This document shows, one piece after another, positions 1-8,843 of a stretch of DNA of 39,003 bases. The first letter of the stretch is position 1, and the number at the start of each line of letters is the position of its first letter. Source of the stretch: Prevotellaceae bacterium. GTDB taxonomy: Bacteria > Bacteroidota > Bacteroidia > Bacteroidales > Bacteroidaceae. Both the position numbers and the translations under genes were made by a program. The notes under the pieces were generated by a model. The model had not been told where the DNA came from. It did no database searches and worked only from the letters and a program-made list of their open reading frames with translations. The stretch is taken from the NCBI GenBank assembly GCA_029226205.1, contig JAQXXT010000021.1:1-39003 (forward strand), given 5' to 3'.

Positions 1-66
1 ATACGTTGCAAATATAAGCCAAAAATCCATAGAAAACAAACAAAAACACAAAGTTTAACAAACGCG

Positions 67-101
67 AAAAGGGGCGTAACTCGTTCAGTTACACCCCTTT
101 T
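67..101 (-). terminator. Hairpin terminator downstream of dnaK
   Basis: AAAAGGGG and GTAAC are answered by GTTAC and CCCCTTTT around a 7-nt loop, with one mismatch, 31 bp beyond the dnaK stop codon. Read on the minus strand the stem ends in CCCCTTTT. On the plus strand the T-rich tail is longer, so the hairpin may also stop a transcript arriving from the left. Confidence 0.7.
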
Positions 102-132
102 CTATATATTTTCTTATCGATGTTTATCGATA

Positions 133-2052
<1,920 letters not shown>

Positions 2053-2092
2053 AGTTGTATATTTTTTATTTTTTATTATTCGTTTGGTTCAG

Positions 2093-2211
2093 CCGTCATC
2101 TCTCGTGGAGGTGACGGTGTCCCGGGATTTTCCCGCGACACTGACATTTTTACAAACGATATGCCACAGAAAGAGAGTATGCCATAATGGCAGAAATCCA
2201 CCGTACGGTGG
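2093..2211 (-). promoter_or_regulatory. Cluster of inverted repeats upstream of dnaK
   Basis: Four dyads lie between the recA terminator and dnaK. They are CCGTCA/TGACGG (2093-2117), an 11-bp stem with one mismatch and a 3-nt loop (2117-2141), TGCCATAATGGCA (2180-2192) and the palindrome CCACCGTACGGTGG (2198-2211). None matches the CIRCE operator. The two nearest dnaK could fold in its mRNA leader; the outer two could be operators. No clean TAnnTTTG promoter was found here; TATCGTTTG near 2152-2160 has one extra base. The regulatory role is inference. Confidence 0.45.
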
Positions 2212-2225
2212 GAGAAATAGATCAT

Positions 2226-2253
2226 AAAAAAGGGCGGCCTTGTGGGCCGCCCT
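2226..2253 (-). terminator. Intrinsic terminator of recA
   Basis: A perfect 9-bp stem, AGGGCGGCC/GGCCGCCCT, with a 5-nt loop is followed on the minus strand by a run of T. It lies 18 bp past the recA stop codon. Its stem-loop closely resembles the core of the dispersed GGACGGCC repeat of this window. Confidence 0.88.
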
Positions 2254-2271
2254 ATATATAATAAGGTGTAA

Positions 2272-3297
2272 TTACTCTGCTGCTTTCTTTTCCTCGATAG
2301 CTTTTTTGATGAGGCCTTCGAGCTCCTCGGCCAACTCGGGGTTGTCCTGCAGGAGTTTCTTTGTGGCGTCACGTCCCTGTCCGAGCTTGCTGCCGTTGTA
2401 GCTGAACCAGCTGCCGCTCTTCTGGATGATGTTGTACTCCACGCCGAGGTCGACGATCTCACCGGTCTTGCTGATGCCATCACCATAGATGATGTCGAAC
2501 TCACACTTACGGAAAGGAGGCGCTACCTTGTTCTTCACGACCTTCACCTTCGTGAGACGGCCGAGGACCTCGTCGCCATTCTTGATCGGCGTGCTGGGCC
2601 GGATGTCGATACGAACGCTGGCGTAGAACTTCAGTGCGTTACCACCCGTCGTCGTCTCCGGGTTGCCGAACATCACGCCGATCTTCTCACGCAGCTGGTT
2701 GATGAAGATACAAGTGGTGTTGGTCTTGGAGATTGTAGCGGTCATCTTACGCAGTGCCTGACTCATGAGTCGCGCCTGCAGACCGACCTTGTTGTCGCCC
2801 ATCGTACCTTCGATCTCCGCCTTCGGCGTGAGGGCGGCGACGGAGTCGATGACGACGATATCGACGGCTGATGAGCTGATGAGCTGGTCAGCGATCTGCA
2901 GTGCCTGTTCACCGCTGTCGGGCTGTGAGATCCAGAGGTTGTCGACATCCACGCCGAGGTGTGCGGCATAGGTGGGATCGAACGCATGCTCAGCGTCGAT
3001 GAAGGCGGCGATGCCGCCGAGCTTCTGTGCCTCAGCGATGGCATGGATTGCCAGCGTTGTCTTACCGGAAGATTCCGGGCCGTAGATCTCGATGATACGT
3101 CCGCGGGGATATCCGCCGACGCCGAGGGCTACGTCGAGTCCGAGGGAGCCTGTCGGGATGACATCGATATGATCGTGTGGCTGTTCGCCGAGTTTCATGA
3201 TCGATCCCTTGCCGAAATCTTTCTCTATCTTACTCATGGCCGCCTGCAGTGCTTTGAGCTTGGCGGCCTTTACGTCTTGGTTGTTTTCTTCTGCCAT
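2272..3297 (-). CDS. recA: Recombinase RecA
   Basis: DNA-dependent ATPase that forms filaments on single-stranded DNA, drives strand exchange and triggers LexA self-cleavage. At 341 aa it is typical in length. The Walker A motif is GPESSGKTT at about residues 69-77. The L1/L2 DNA-binding region includes [20 protein letters not shown], followed by the conserved [10 protein letters not shown]. The C-terminus is the usual charged tail. The start is supported by the short [17 protein letters not shown] leader before the core. No clear SOS box or TAnnTTTG promoter was found upstream; instead a hairpin with stem CCCCTCTCC/GGAGAGGGG lies about 20 bp before the ATG. Gene order is recA then dnaK, with separate terminators. 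Confidence 0.99.
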   Translation of the reverse strand: MAEENNQDVKAAKLKALQAAMSKIEKDFGKGSIMKLGEQPHDHIDVIPTGSLGLDVALGVGGYPRGRIIEIYGPESSGKTTLAIHAIAEAQKLGGIAAFIDAEHAFDPTYAAHLGVDVDNLWISQPDSGEQALQIADQLISSSAVDIVVIDSVAALTPKAEIEGTMGDNKVGLQARLMSQALRKMTATISKTNTTCIFINQLREKIGVMFGNPETTTGGNALKFYASVRIDIRPSTPIKNGDEVLGRLTKVKVVKNKVAPPFRKCEFDIIYGDGISKTGEIVDLGVEYNIIQKSGSWFSYNGSKLGQGRDATKKLLQDNPELAEELEGLIKKAIEEKKAAE

Positions 3298-3300
3298 AAA

Positions 3301-3495
3301 TTAAAGCCTCACCCCCGCCCCTCTCCAAAGGAGAGGGGAGTGATTAGTCTTGTTGCTGTCTTTTTCCTTTGGGTGAGGATGAATGAGGAAAAAGCCAATT
3401 AATAAATATTGTGGATGTGTGGCCGCAATAGAGCGGTCACCTACTGCCTTTCTGTAAGCCCCTCCCTTTTCGGGGAGGGGTTGGGGAGAGGCTTT
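3301..3495. repeat. Intergenic element with imperfect terminal inverted repeats
   Basis: Segments of about 25 bp, beginning AAAGCCTCACCCC and AAAGCCTCTCCCC, face each other at 3301-3326 and 3470-3495. Each carries its own hairpin (CCCCTCTCC/GGAGAGGGG at 3318-3338; CCCCTCCC/GGGAGGGG at 3459-3480). Between them is a third hairpin, GTGGCCGC/GCGGTCAC (3419-3440), that recurs at 5568-5589. The layout is MITE-like, but no target-site duplication was established. The left arm sits next to the recA start and the right arm overlaps the stop codon of the next gene. Confidence 0.6.
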
Positions 3496-4732
3496 ATAAT
3501 TCTAGATCACCGTCGAATACCTCGTGCCAGGGAAGGCCCTGCTTGTTGAGCTGCTCGAGGAACGGATCGGGATCGAAGTCCTCAACGTTCCAAACGCCCG
3601 GTTTCTTCCACAGACCTTTGAAGAACATCATGGCGCCGCACATGGCCGGCACACCGGTGGTGTAGCTGACGCCCTGCATGCCCGTCTCGTTGTAGGCATC
3701 CTGGTGCTTGCAGTTGTTATATATATAATAGGTGTGTTCCTTGCCGTCTTTAACGCCACGGATACGGCAGCCGATAGATGTCTCACCGTCGTAGTTGCTG
3801 CCAAGATCCTGCGGATTCGGCAGGACGGCCTTGAGGAACTGCAGGGGAACGATGTTCACCTTTACCGTCTTCTCCGGGTCGTCGGCCAACGGAGCCTCGT
3901 AGACGATCGGGTCGATACGGCTCATGCCGAGGTTCTGGATACAGTCGAGATACGTGAGATACTGTTTACCGAACGTCATCCAGAAGCGTGCGCGCTTGAT
4001 CGTGGGATAGTTCTTCACCAGACTCTCCAGTTCCTCGTGGTGCATGAGGTAAGAGTCGCGCTTGCCGATATTCGGGTACGTAAGATCCTTATGCACAGCC
4101 AGCGGTTCTGTCTCAATCCACTGTCCGTTCTCATAGTAGAGACCTTTCTGCGTGATCTCGCGGATATTGATTTCCGGATTGAAGTTCGTAGCGAAGGCAT
4201 GGTGGTGGTTACCGGCGTTGCAGTCGACGATGTCGAGGTCGTGGATCTCGTCGAAATAATGCTTGGCAGCATAAGCCGTGTAAGCCTGAGAGACACCCGG
4301 GTCGAAGCCGCAGCCGAGGATCGCTGTCAGACCAGCCTGTTTGAAGCGGTCCATATAAGCCCACTGCCAGGAATATTCGAAGTGAGCCTCGTCTTTCGGC
4401 TCGTAGTTGGCGGTGTCGAGATAGTTGCAGCCGCAAGCCAGACAGGCGTCCATGATGGAAAGGTCCTGATAGGGCAGGGCGAGGTTGATGACGAGGTCCG
4501 GCTTATAGCTGTTGAACAGTTCCGTGAGCTGCTCAACGCTGTCAGCGTCTACCTCAGCGGTCTCGATGGGCATGGTGTAGCCCTTGGCGTGGATAGCGTC
4601 GACGAGGCGCACGCATTTCTCCCGGTGATGGGAAGCGATCATGAACTCGTTGAACACGTCGGTGTTCTGTGCGATCTTAAAGGCGGCGACAGTGGCCACG
4701 CCACCGGCACCAATCATTAATACTCTGCTCAT
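3494..4732 (-). CDS. Carboxynorspermidine dehydrogenase-like (saccharopine dehydrogenase family)
   Basis: NADPH-dependent enzyme of the saccharopine dehydrogenase family. The closest match I recognise is carboxynorspermidine/carboxyspermidine dehydrogenase, which joins aspartate semialdehyde to a diamine in the alternative spermidine route of gut Bacteroidales. The Rossmann motif VLMIGAGGVATVAAFKIA is at residues 4-21. Further conserved-looking blocks are NLALPYQDLSIMDACLA, NYLDTANYEP and ILGCGFDPGVSQAYTAYA. At 412 aa the length fits. The partner decarboxylase (nspC-like) is not in the window. The gene lies 92 bp downstream of an unassigned gene on the same strand, probably co-transcribed across a short ATAGGC tandem repeat. 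Substrate assignment is from family resemblance only. Confidence 0.85.
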   Translation of the reverse strand: MSRVLMIGAGGVATVAAFKIAQNTDVFNEFMIASHHREKCVRLVDAIHAKGYTMPIETAEVDADSVEQLTELFNSYKPDLVINLALPYQDLSIMDACLACGCNYLDTANYEPKDEAHFEYSWQWAYMDRFKQAGLTAILGCGFDPGVSQAYTAYAAKHYFDEIHDLDIVDCNAGNHHHAFATNFNPEINIREITQKGLYYENGQWIETEPLAVHKDLTYPNIGKRDSYLMHHEELESLVKNYPTIKRARFWMTFGKQYLTYLDCIQNLGMSRIDPIVYEAPLADDPEKTVKVNIVPLQFLKAVLPNPQDLGSNYDGETSIGCRIRGVKDGKEHTYYIYNNCKHQDAYNETGMQGVSYTTGVPAMCGAMMFFKGLWKKPGVWNVEDFDPDPFLEQLNKQGLPWHEVFDGDLEL

Positions 4733-4764
4733 ATTCTTTTTGTTTATAGTTTTTTATAGGCGGG

Positions 4765-4800
4765 ATAGGCACTATAGGCATAATAGGCACTATAGGCCTG
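4765..4800. repeat. Two tandem 18-bp ATAGGC repeats
   Basis: Two head-to-tail copies of an 18-bp unit, ATAGGCACTATAGGC plus 3 nt, fill most of the 92-bp spacer between two minus-strand genes. Another ATAGGC lies just upstream (4756-4761). The unit includes the partly palindromic CTATAG, also abundant in the 16435-16485 palindrome. No function is evident. Confidence 0.7.
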
Positions 4801-4824
4801 ATGGCGCGCGAAGACGACAGGACT

Positions 4825-5442
4825 TTAGCCTTTGATCTCGTCGGCGCGGATGCCGAGGGCATTCATGATGCTGTAGCCGAGGATCTCCTGGCGGAAGTTG
4901 CCGCCGGGGAGGGGCTGCATGGCGAAGAGCGTGATATGTTTCTCGTCGTCGACATCACGGAGGGCCTCGCGGAGCTGGTCGTAGAGATCACTCGTCTCAC
5001 TGTCGGGTATGACCATCACGCGGCGCACCTCATCGTGGCTGCAGACCGTCTTGACAAGGTCAAGAATATAGTCGTTCTTCGTCACGAGTTTATTGGGCGC
5101 ATAGGCATTGACGAGGAACTCGCCGAGCTGTTCGTCGTTGAAGGCTTTGCCGTTGAGTTCTTCTTCGTAGTTGGCGGGCCGGAAGTTCTCGAGGGCGTGC
5201 TTCTTGGCGCCGTGTATGATGACGAGCTGCGTCTCTTGTTTCTTTCCCGGTCGTAGTCCGCCGTCGAGGGCGATATCAACGGCCCAACGGCTGAGGTCGG
5301 CGGGCGGGATGCGGCGTCCGATCATTCGCTCGAACTGAACGCTGAGCGCGAAGGCGACGCGGTCGATATAGTCACCGTCAGCGATGATGATGTTCTCGCT
5401 GAGACGGATATTCTCGGTGGGGTGGATAGATTCTTGATTCAT
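4825..5442 (-). CDS. Conserved hypothetical protein, 205 aa
   Basis: I cannot assign a function. The 205-residue product has no signal peptide or membrane segment and looks cytosolic. It begins MNQESIHPTENIRLSENII, then has an acidic and mixed alpha/beta composition, with blocks such as IADGDYIDRVAFALSVQFERMIGR (split here: IADGDYIDRVAF, then FERMIGRRIP) and MQPLPGGNFRQEILGYSIM near the C-terminus. No catalytic motif is obvious. The start is set by the ATG at 5442, immediately downstream of a good -7 element, implying an almost leaderless mRNA. It is followed on the same strand by the carboxynorspermidine dehydrogenase-like gene, probably in one transcript, though a shared role is unproven. 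Confidence 0.8.
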   Translation of the reverse strand: MNQESIHPTENIRLSENIIIADGDYIDRVAFALSVQFERMIGRRIPPADLSRWAVDIALDGGLRPGKKQETQLVIIHGAKKHALENFRPANYEEELNGKAFNDEQLGEFLVNAYAPNKLVTKNDYILDLVKTVCSHDEVRRVMVIPDSETSDLYDQLREALRDVDDEKHITLFAMQPLPGGNFRQEILGYSIMNALGIRADEIKG

Positions 5443-5447
5443 ACGTG

Positions 5448-5479
5448 CAAAGATACTGCTTTTTTATCATACTTGGAAA
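5448..5479 (-). promoter_or_regulatory. Bacteroidetes-type promoter, hypothetical gene 4825-5442
   Basis: On the minus strand TATCTTTG (5448-5455) fits the TAnnTTTG -7 element. TTTC (5476-5479), exactly 20 nt upstream, approximates the TTTG -33 element. The -7 box ends only 5 bp before the ATG, so transcription would begin at or next to the start codon. Confidence 0.65.
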
Positions 5480-5526
5480 TATCGTTCATGAAATTTTTGT
5501 CACAAAAGCAAAGAAGATTGGGAATT

Positions 5527-5594
5527 TGTAGGGATATGATTGATCAAGGATCCGCCCAATGCGGATGCGTGGCCGCAACATGGCGGCCACCTAC
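5527..5594. repeat. Two adjacent dispersed repeats
   Basis: 5527-5554 is a diverged copy of the GTAGGGACATGATTTATCATG family also seen near 6216, 14268, 22479, 34668 and 38872. 5561-5594 holds a hairpin with an 8-bp stem, GTGGCCGC/GCGGCCAC, matching the one at 3411-3444 including its flanks GGATG and CCTAC. The remainder of the 5443-5797 gap is AT-rich, with only weak promoter-like sequence (TTTAATCTTTGC near 5662) ahead of the next plus-strand gene. Confidence 0.65.
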
Positions 5595-5716
5595 AAATGG
5601 ATCAAGGTAATAAATTTATATTTTATTTTGATAATTAATGTTTCTTATCCGTTTTTGGTTTAATCTTTGCGAAAGGTTTTGCGTCTAAAGGAAAATAAAA
5701 ATTATCCGACCTATCG

Positions 5717-5748
5717 GTCGGCGGGCCGCCACAAGGGCCGGCCCCTGC
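5717..5748. repeat. Degenerate GGACGGCC-family repeat
   Basis: GGGCCGCCACAAGGGCCGGC preserves the CCACAAGGGCC heart of the dispersed repeat but has diverged flanks. It lies about 50 bp upstream of the small exported protein gene. Confidence 0.5.
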
Positions 5749-5797
5749 AAGAGGATATTTGAATCAAACAATATAAGTTTTATTTATCAGATCGATT

Positions 5798-6145
5798 ATG
5801 AAAAGAATTTTGATGATGATGCTGGCAGCCGTCATGGTGATGGGTGCCAATGCGCAGACGGTTAAGTCTGCAGCCACCGCTGCCGCTAAGGCTGCCGGTG
5901 CCGCCGCTGTATCGAGTGCAAAGACTTCGGCTGCTACAGCCGCCACGAAGGCAGCTGCGAAGAACGCCACGAAGATTGCGAAGGCTCAGAAGACCTATAA
6001 GAAGGCCAAGAAGGCTTACAATACTGCCAAGACGGTCAGCAAGTATGCCAAGAGCACGTCTTCTTCCGCAACGACGAAGGCTGCCAAGGCCGCTGCCAAG
6101 AGCGCTGCCAAGAGCGCAGCAGTGAATGCAATCAACAAGTTGTAA
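5798..6145 (+). CDS. Small exported Ala/Lys-rich protein
   Basis: A 115-residue protein of unknown function. Residues 1-19 form a clear signal peptide (MKRILMMMLAAVMVMGANA, then QTV). The mature part is almost only Ala, Lys, Ser and Thr, with blocks such as KAAGAAAVSSAKTSAATAAT, AKAQKTYKKAKKAYNTAKT and a C-terminal KAAAKSAAKSAA. It would be strongly basic and probably helical, recalling histone H1-like or antimicrobial-type compositions. It has no cysteines. The gene is genuine-looking: it starts after an A/T-rich leader and ends 18 bp before a strong intrinsic terminator, so it is a single-gene unit. The protein could bind nucleic acid, polysaccharide or the cell surface; none of these is shown by the sequence. 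Confidence 0.75.
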   Translation: MKRILMMMLAAVMVMGANAQTVKSAATAAAKAAGAAAVSSAKTSAATAATKAAAKNATKIAKAQKTYKKAKKAYNTAKTVSKYAKSTSSSATTKAAKAAAKSAAKSAAVNAINKL

Positions 6146-6163
6146 ATCCTTATTTCCCACAGT

Positions 6164-6209
6164 ATATGCGGTGGTCCTGCGGTTTTGCGGGGCTGCCGCA
6201 TATTTTTTT
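6164..6209 (+). terminator. Intrinsic terminator of the Ala/Lys-rich protein gene
   Basis: ATATGCGG pairs with CCGCATAT around a GC-rich internal stem, and the structure ends in seven T. It lies 18 bp after the stop codon on the plus strand. Confidence 0.85.
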
Positions 6210-6215
6210 GTTTAC

Positions 6216-6242
6216 GTGGGACATGATAAATTATGTCCCTAC
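6216..6242. repeat. Copy of the GTAGGGACATGAT repeat family
   Basis: GTGGGACATGATAAATTATG followed by TCCCTAC is a near-palindrome: GGGACAT pairs with ATGTCCC. Related copies occur at 5527, 14268, 22479, 34668 and 38872, always outside genes. Confidence 0.6.
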
Positions 6243-6256
6243 ATCAATCGCCATTA

Positions 6257-6432
6257 GGACGGCCACAAGGGCCGCACCCTACGGTGGATAATAGGACGGC
6301 CACAAGGGCCGCACCCTACGAGTGGATGATAGGACGGCCACAAGGGCCGCACCCTACGGTGGATAATAGGACGGCCACAAGGGCCGCACCCTACGGTGGA
6401 TAATAGGACGGCCACAAGGGCCGCACCCTACG
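6257..6432. repeat. Five-copy array of the GGACGGCC palindrome, period 37-38 bp
   Basis: Direct copies start at 6257, 6294, 6332, 6369 and 6406. Each is about 27-28 bp, from GGACGGCCACAAGGGCCG to CACCCTACG(G/A), separated by 9-10 bp spacers of the type TGGATAATA or AGTGGATGAT. Within each copy CGGCC and GGCCG pair around ACAAG, and flanking TAGG/CCTA can extend the hairpin. The spacers are too short and too alike for CRISPR. The rest of the 6146-6717 gap holds a terminator, another repeat copy and the susC-type promoter and leader. Confidence 0.9.
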
Positions 6433-6536
6433 AGTGGATTAAATGTTTTCTATATATTTCAATTATATGATTAATTATGCGTTTTTCTTTCATTTAGTAA
6501 ATTAAATTGATAAATATAGAAAATAATTGCATAAAT

Positions 6537-6569
6537 TTTCCGATAATTATAAAAATATCCGTAACTTTG
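6537..6569 (+). promoter_or_regulatory. Promoter of the SusC/SusD locus
   Basis: TAACTTTG (6562-6569) is a consensus -7 element; TTTC (6537-6540) lies 21 nt upstream as an imperfect -33 element. A start near 6575 would give an A-rich leader of about 140 nt containing a small GAAGT/ACTTC hairpin (6605-6620). A long leader is common for SusC transcripts. Confidence 0.65.
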
Positions 6570-6717
6570 CAATCGAAAAAGATTGTCATAATAAAAAAAA
6601 CTTATGAAGTGGACGTACTTCGTGATGAAGGCGTCAGAAGAAGGACGAATAAAGAAATAAAAAAAATATTAGAGAGAAAAATCATTAAGAGAGAACGAAT
6701 AAAAATAGAGAGAACGT

Positions 6718-7383
6718 ATGAAGAAAAGGTATCAAATTCTTTTGGCTTGTCTCTTGACTACATCGCTGTCGGTATCAGCGCAGGTAAAAGAGGTGACAGG
6801 CGTGGTGACTGCCGAGGATGACGGTCAGCCCATTACCGGTGCTTCTATCCGTATTGAAGGAACGAAGACGGGAACCGTCACGGACATTGACGGAAAGTTT
6901 ACGTTGTCGGATCTCCCGGCATCAGCCCACACCCTTATTGTGAATTACCTGGGCATGCGTGAGAAGCGTGTGAAGATCACGCCGAACATGAAGATCACGC
7001 TGTCGTCGGATTCGAAGAACCTCGATGATGTCATCGTCGTGGCCTTCGGAAAGCAGAAGCGTGAAGCTTTCACGGGATCTGCCGGCGTGCTGAAGAGTGA
7101 GGATATCTCCAAGCGTCAGGTCAGTGACCCTATCGAGGCGCTGAATGGCCAGGTCGCCGGTGTGCAGATGGTGGAGAGCAATGATCCCGCCTCCTCCAAT
7201 CCCACGATTCTTATCCGTGGTATCGGCTCTATCAATGCCAGTACGTCACCGTTGATCATCGTCGATGGACTTCCTTATAATGGTTATTACAGTGATATCA
7301 ACCCGCAGGATGTCGAGAGCATCAGCGTGCTGAAGATGCCGCCAGCAATGCCCTCTACGGTGCCCGTGGTGCCAACGGCGTGA
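6718..7383 (+). pseudogene. SusC/RagA TonB-dependent transporter, N-terminal fragment
   Basis: N-terminal part of a SusC-like outer-membrane transporter for glycan or other nutrient import. It has a signal peptide (MKKRYQILLACLLTTSLSVSA), a carboxypeptidase-D regulatory-like domain (about residues 24-90, GVVTAEDDGQPITGASIRIE), a TonB-box-like DDVIVVAFG and the first plug segment, including ILIRGIGSINAS and PLIIVDGLPYNG. After SISVLK the frame is lost. Family members read SVLKDA-S/A here, and inserting one G after 7335 restores KDAASNALYGARGANGVIMI in the next fragment's frame. The last 15 residues of this frame are therefore out-of-frame translation. The lesion is a single-base deletion, or a sequencing error, within GG. 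Confidence 0.85.
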
Positions 7384-8843
7384 TTATGATCACCACGAAA
7401 CACGCTCAGAAAGGCAAGGCCATCATCACCGTCGATGCCAAGTGGGGCGGCAACAGCGACGGCTATGTCGACTATGATTATATCAAGGACCCGCGTGAAT
7501 ATTACGAGCTCTATTATAAAGGACTCTACAACTATTATACGAACAGCAAGGGACAGAATGCCTATCAGGCCTGGCAGAGTGCCAACAATACTATCGTTGC
7601 CAGTCGTGCCGAGGGCGGTCTTGGCTTCTCCGTCTTCTCCGTTCCCAGTGGCCAGGCCCTCATCGGTCAGAATGGCAAGATGAACCCCCAGGCCACGCTG
7701 GGCAATATCATCACGAACAACGGCACTTCCTACATGCTCTATCCCGACAACTGGAAGGACCTCGCTTATCGTACGGGACTCCGTCAGGAATATAATGTCA
7801 GTGTCAACGGCGGTACCGACCAGTTCTCTTTCTATGGCAGTGGCAGTTATCTGAGTAATGAAGGCGTCAACTACGGAGCCGGATACAAGCGCTACAGTGG
7901 TATGATGAAGGCCGATTACCAGGCCCGCCCGTGGTTGAAGATGGGCGTCAACACCCGTTTCATCCACACCAATTCCGACAGTAACTACAGTACGTATGCC
8001 GGCGTGTTGAAGATGCCGAATATCTATCCCGCTTTCGTCCGTGACGCCAATGGCAATATCCTCACCGACGACAACGGTAAAGTCTACGACTATGGTGACG
8101 GTGCCGTCACCGGTATTGTGCGTCCTGTGGCCCAGGGTGAGAACTTCCTTCAGGAAGACCGGCTGACGACAGCCAACAATATCAGCAATGCCTTCAACTT
8201 CGCCGCTTACAGCGATATCTCTTTCCTTCGAGATTTCAAGTTGACATTGAATGTCAATGTCTACGATACCGAGAACCGCGCCGTCTCCGCCTATCCTTCG
8301 GAATATGGCGAGCTCGGCCAGTCCACGGGCGGTTATGCTGATGCCGATCATTACCGTACCTATTCCTTCAATACCCAGCAGTTACTCAACTGGAACAAGC
8401 AGTTGGGCAAGAATTCTCTCTTCCTCATGCTCGGTCATGAGTATACTCTGCAGGACGGTACGACGACGAGCGTGTCGCGTAACCATGTCCTCGACTATAG
8501 TGCCGACAAGGAACCCGCCGGAGCGCTGACCCTCGTCAACGGAACGGGTTACAGTACCCGTTACAATGTAGAGGGATATATGTTCCAGGCCCAGTATGAC
8601 TACGACAGCCGTTATTATGGCTCCTTCTCTTTCCGCCGTGACGGTTCCTCGCGTTTCGCCGAGAATCATCGCTGGGGTAACTTCTGGTCACTTGGTGGCG
8701 CATGGATTATCAGCAAGGAAAGCTGGTTCCCGAAGGACAACTGGATTGATGAGTTGAAACTCAAGGCCAGCTATGGTGAGCAGGGTAACGATGGTATCGA
8801 CGGAATGTCAACTTCAACCTCTCGCACAATGTCAACCGCGTGA
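7380..8843 (+). pseudogene. SusC/RagA transporter, middle fragment (plug end and barrel)
   Basis: Continues the SusC-like protein in the third frame. True homology begins at about 7338 (DAASNALYGARGANGVIMIT), before the first ATG at 7380. It contains the end of the plug and much of the beta-barrel, with typical SusC blocks (YRTGLRQEYNVSVNGGTD, FSFRRDGSSRFAENHRWGNF, LKLKASYGEQGNDGI). After GNDGIDG the next residues are out of frame. From about 8804 the homology resumes in another frame with NVNFNLSHNVNRVTYLP. Comparison with the family layout suggests roughly 90-100 residues are missing at about 8798-8804, so this is a deletion rather than a simple frameshift. Confidence 0.82.

Noticed and set aside
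2053..2230. CIRCE/HrcA operator upstream of dnaK
   Set aside because: No TTAGCACTC-N9-GAGTGCTAA or near match; the dyads present are unrelated.
3524..4720. 398-aa open frame opposite the dehydrogenase-like gene
   Set aside because: Complete antisense overlap with a recognised gene.
6257..6432. CRISPR array
   Set aside because: The direct repeats are regularly spaced but the spacers are only 9-10 bp and nearly alike, and no cas gene is present.
6507..6821. 104-aa open frame ahead of the SusC fragment
   Set aside because: It overlaps the SusC promoter and signal peptide in another frame and is Lys/Arg/Ile-rich as expected from the A-rich leader.
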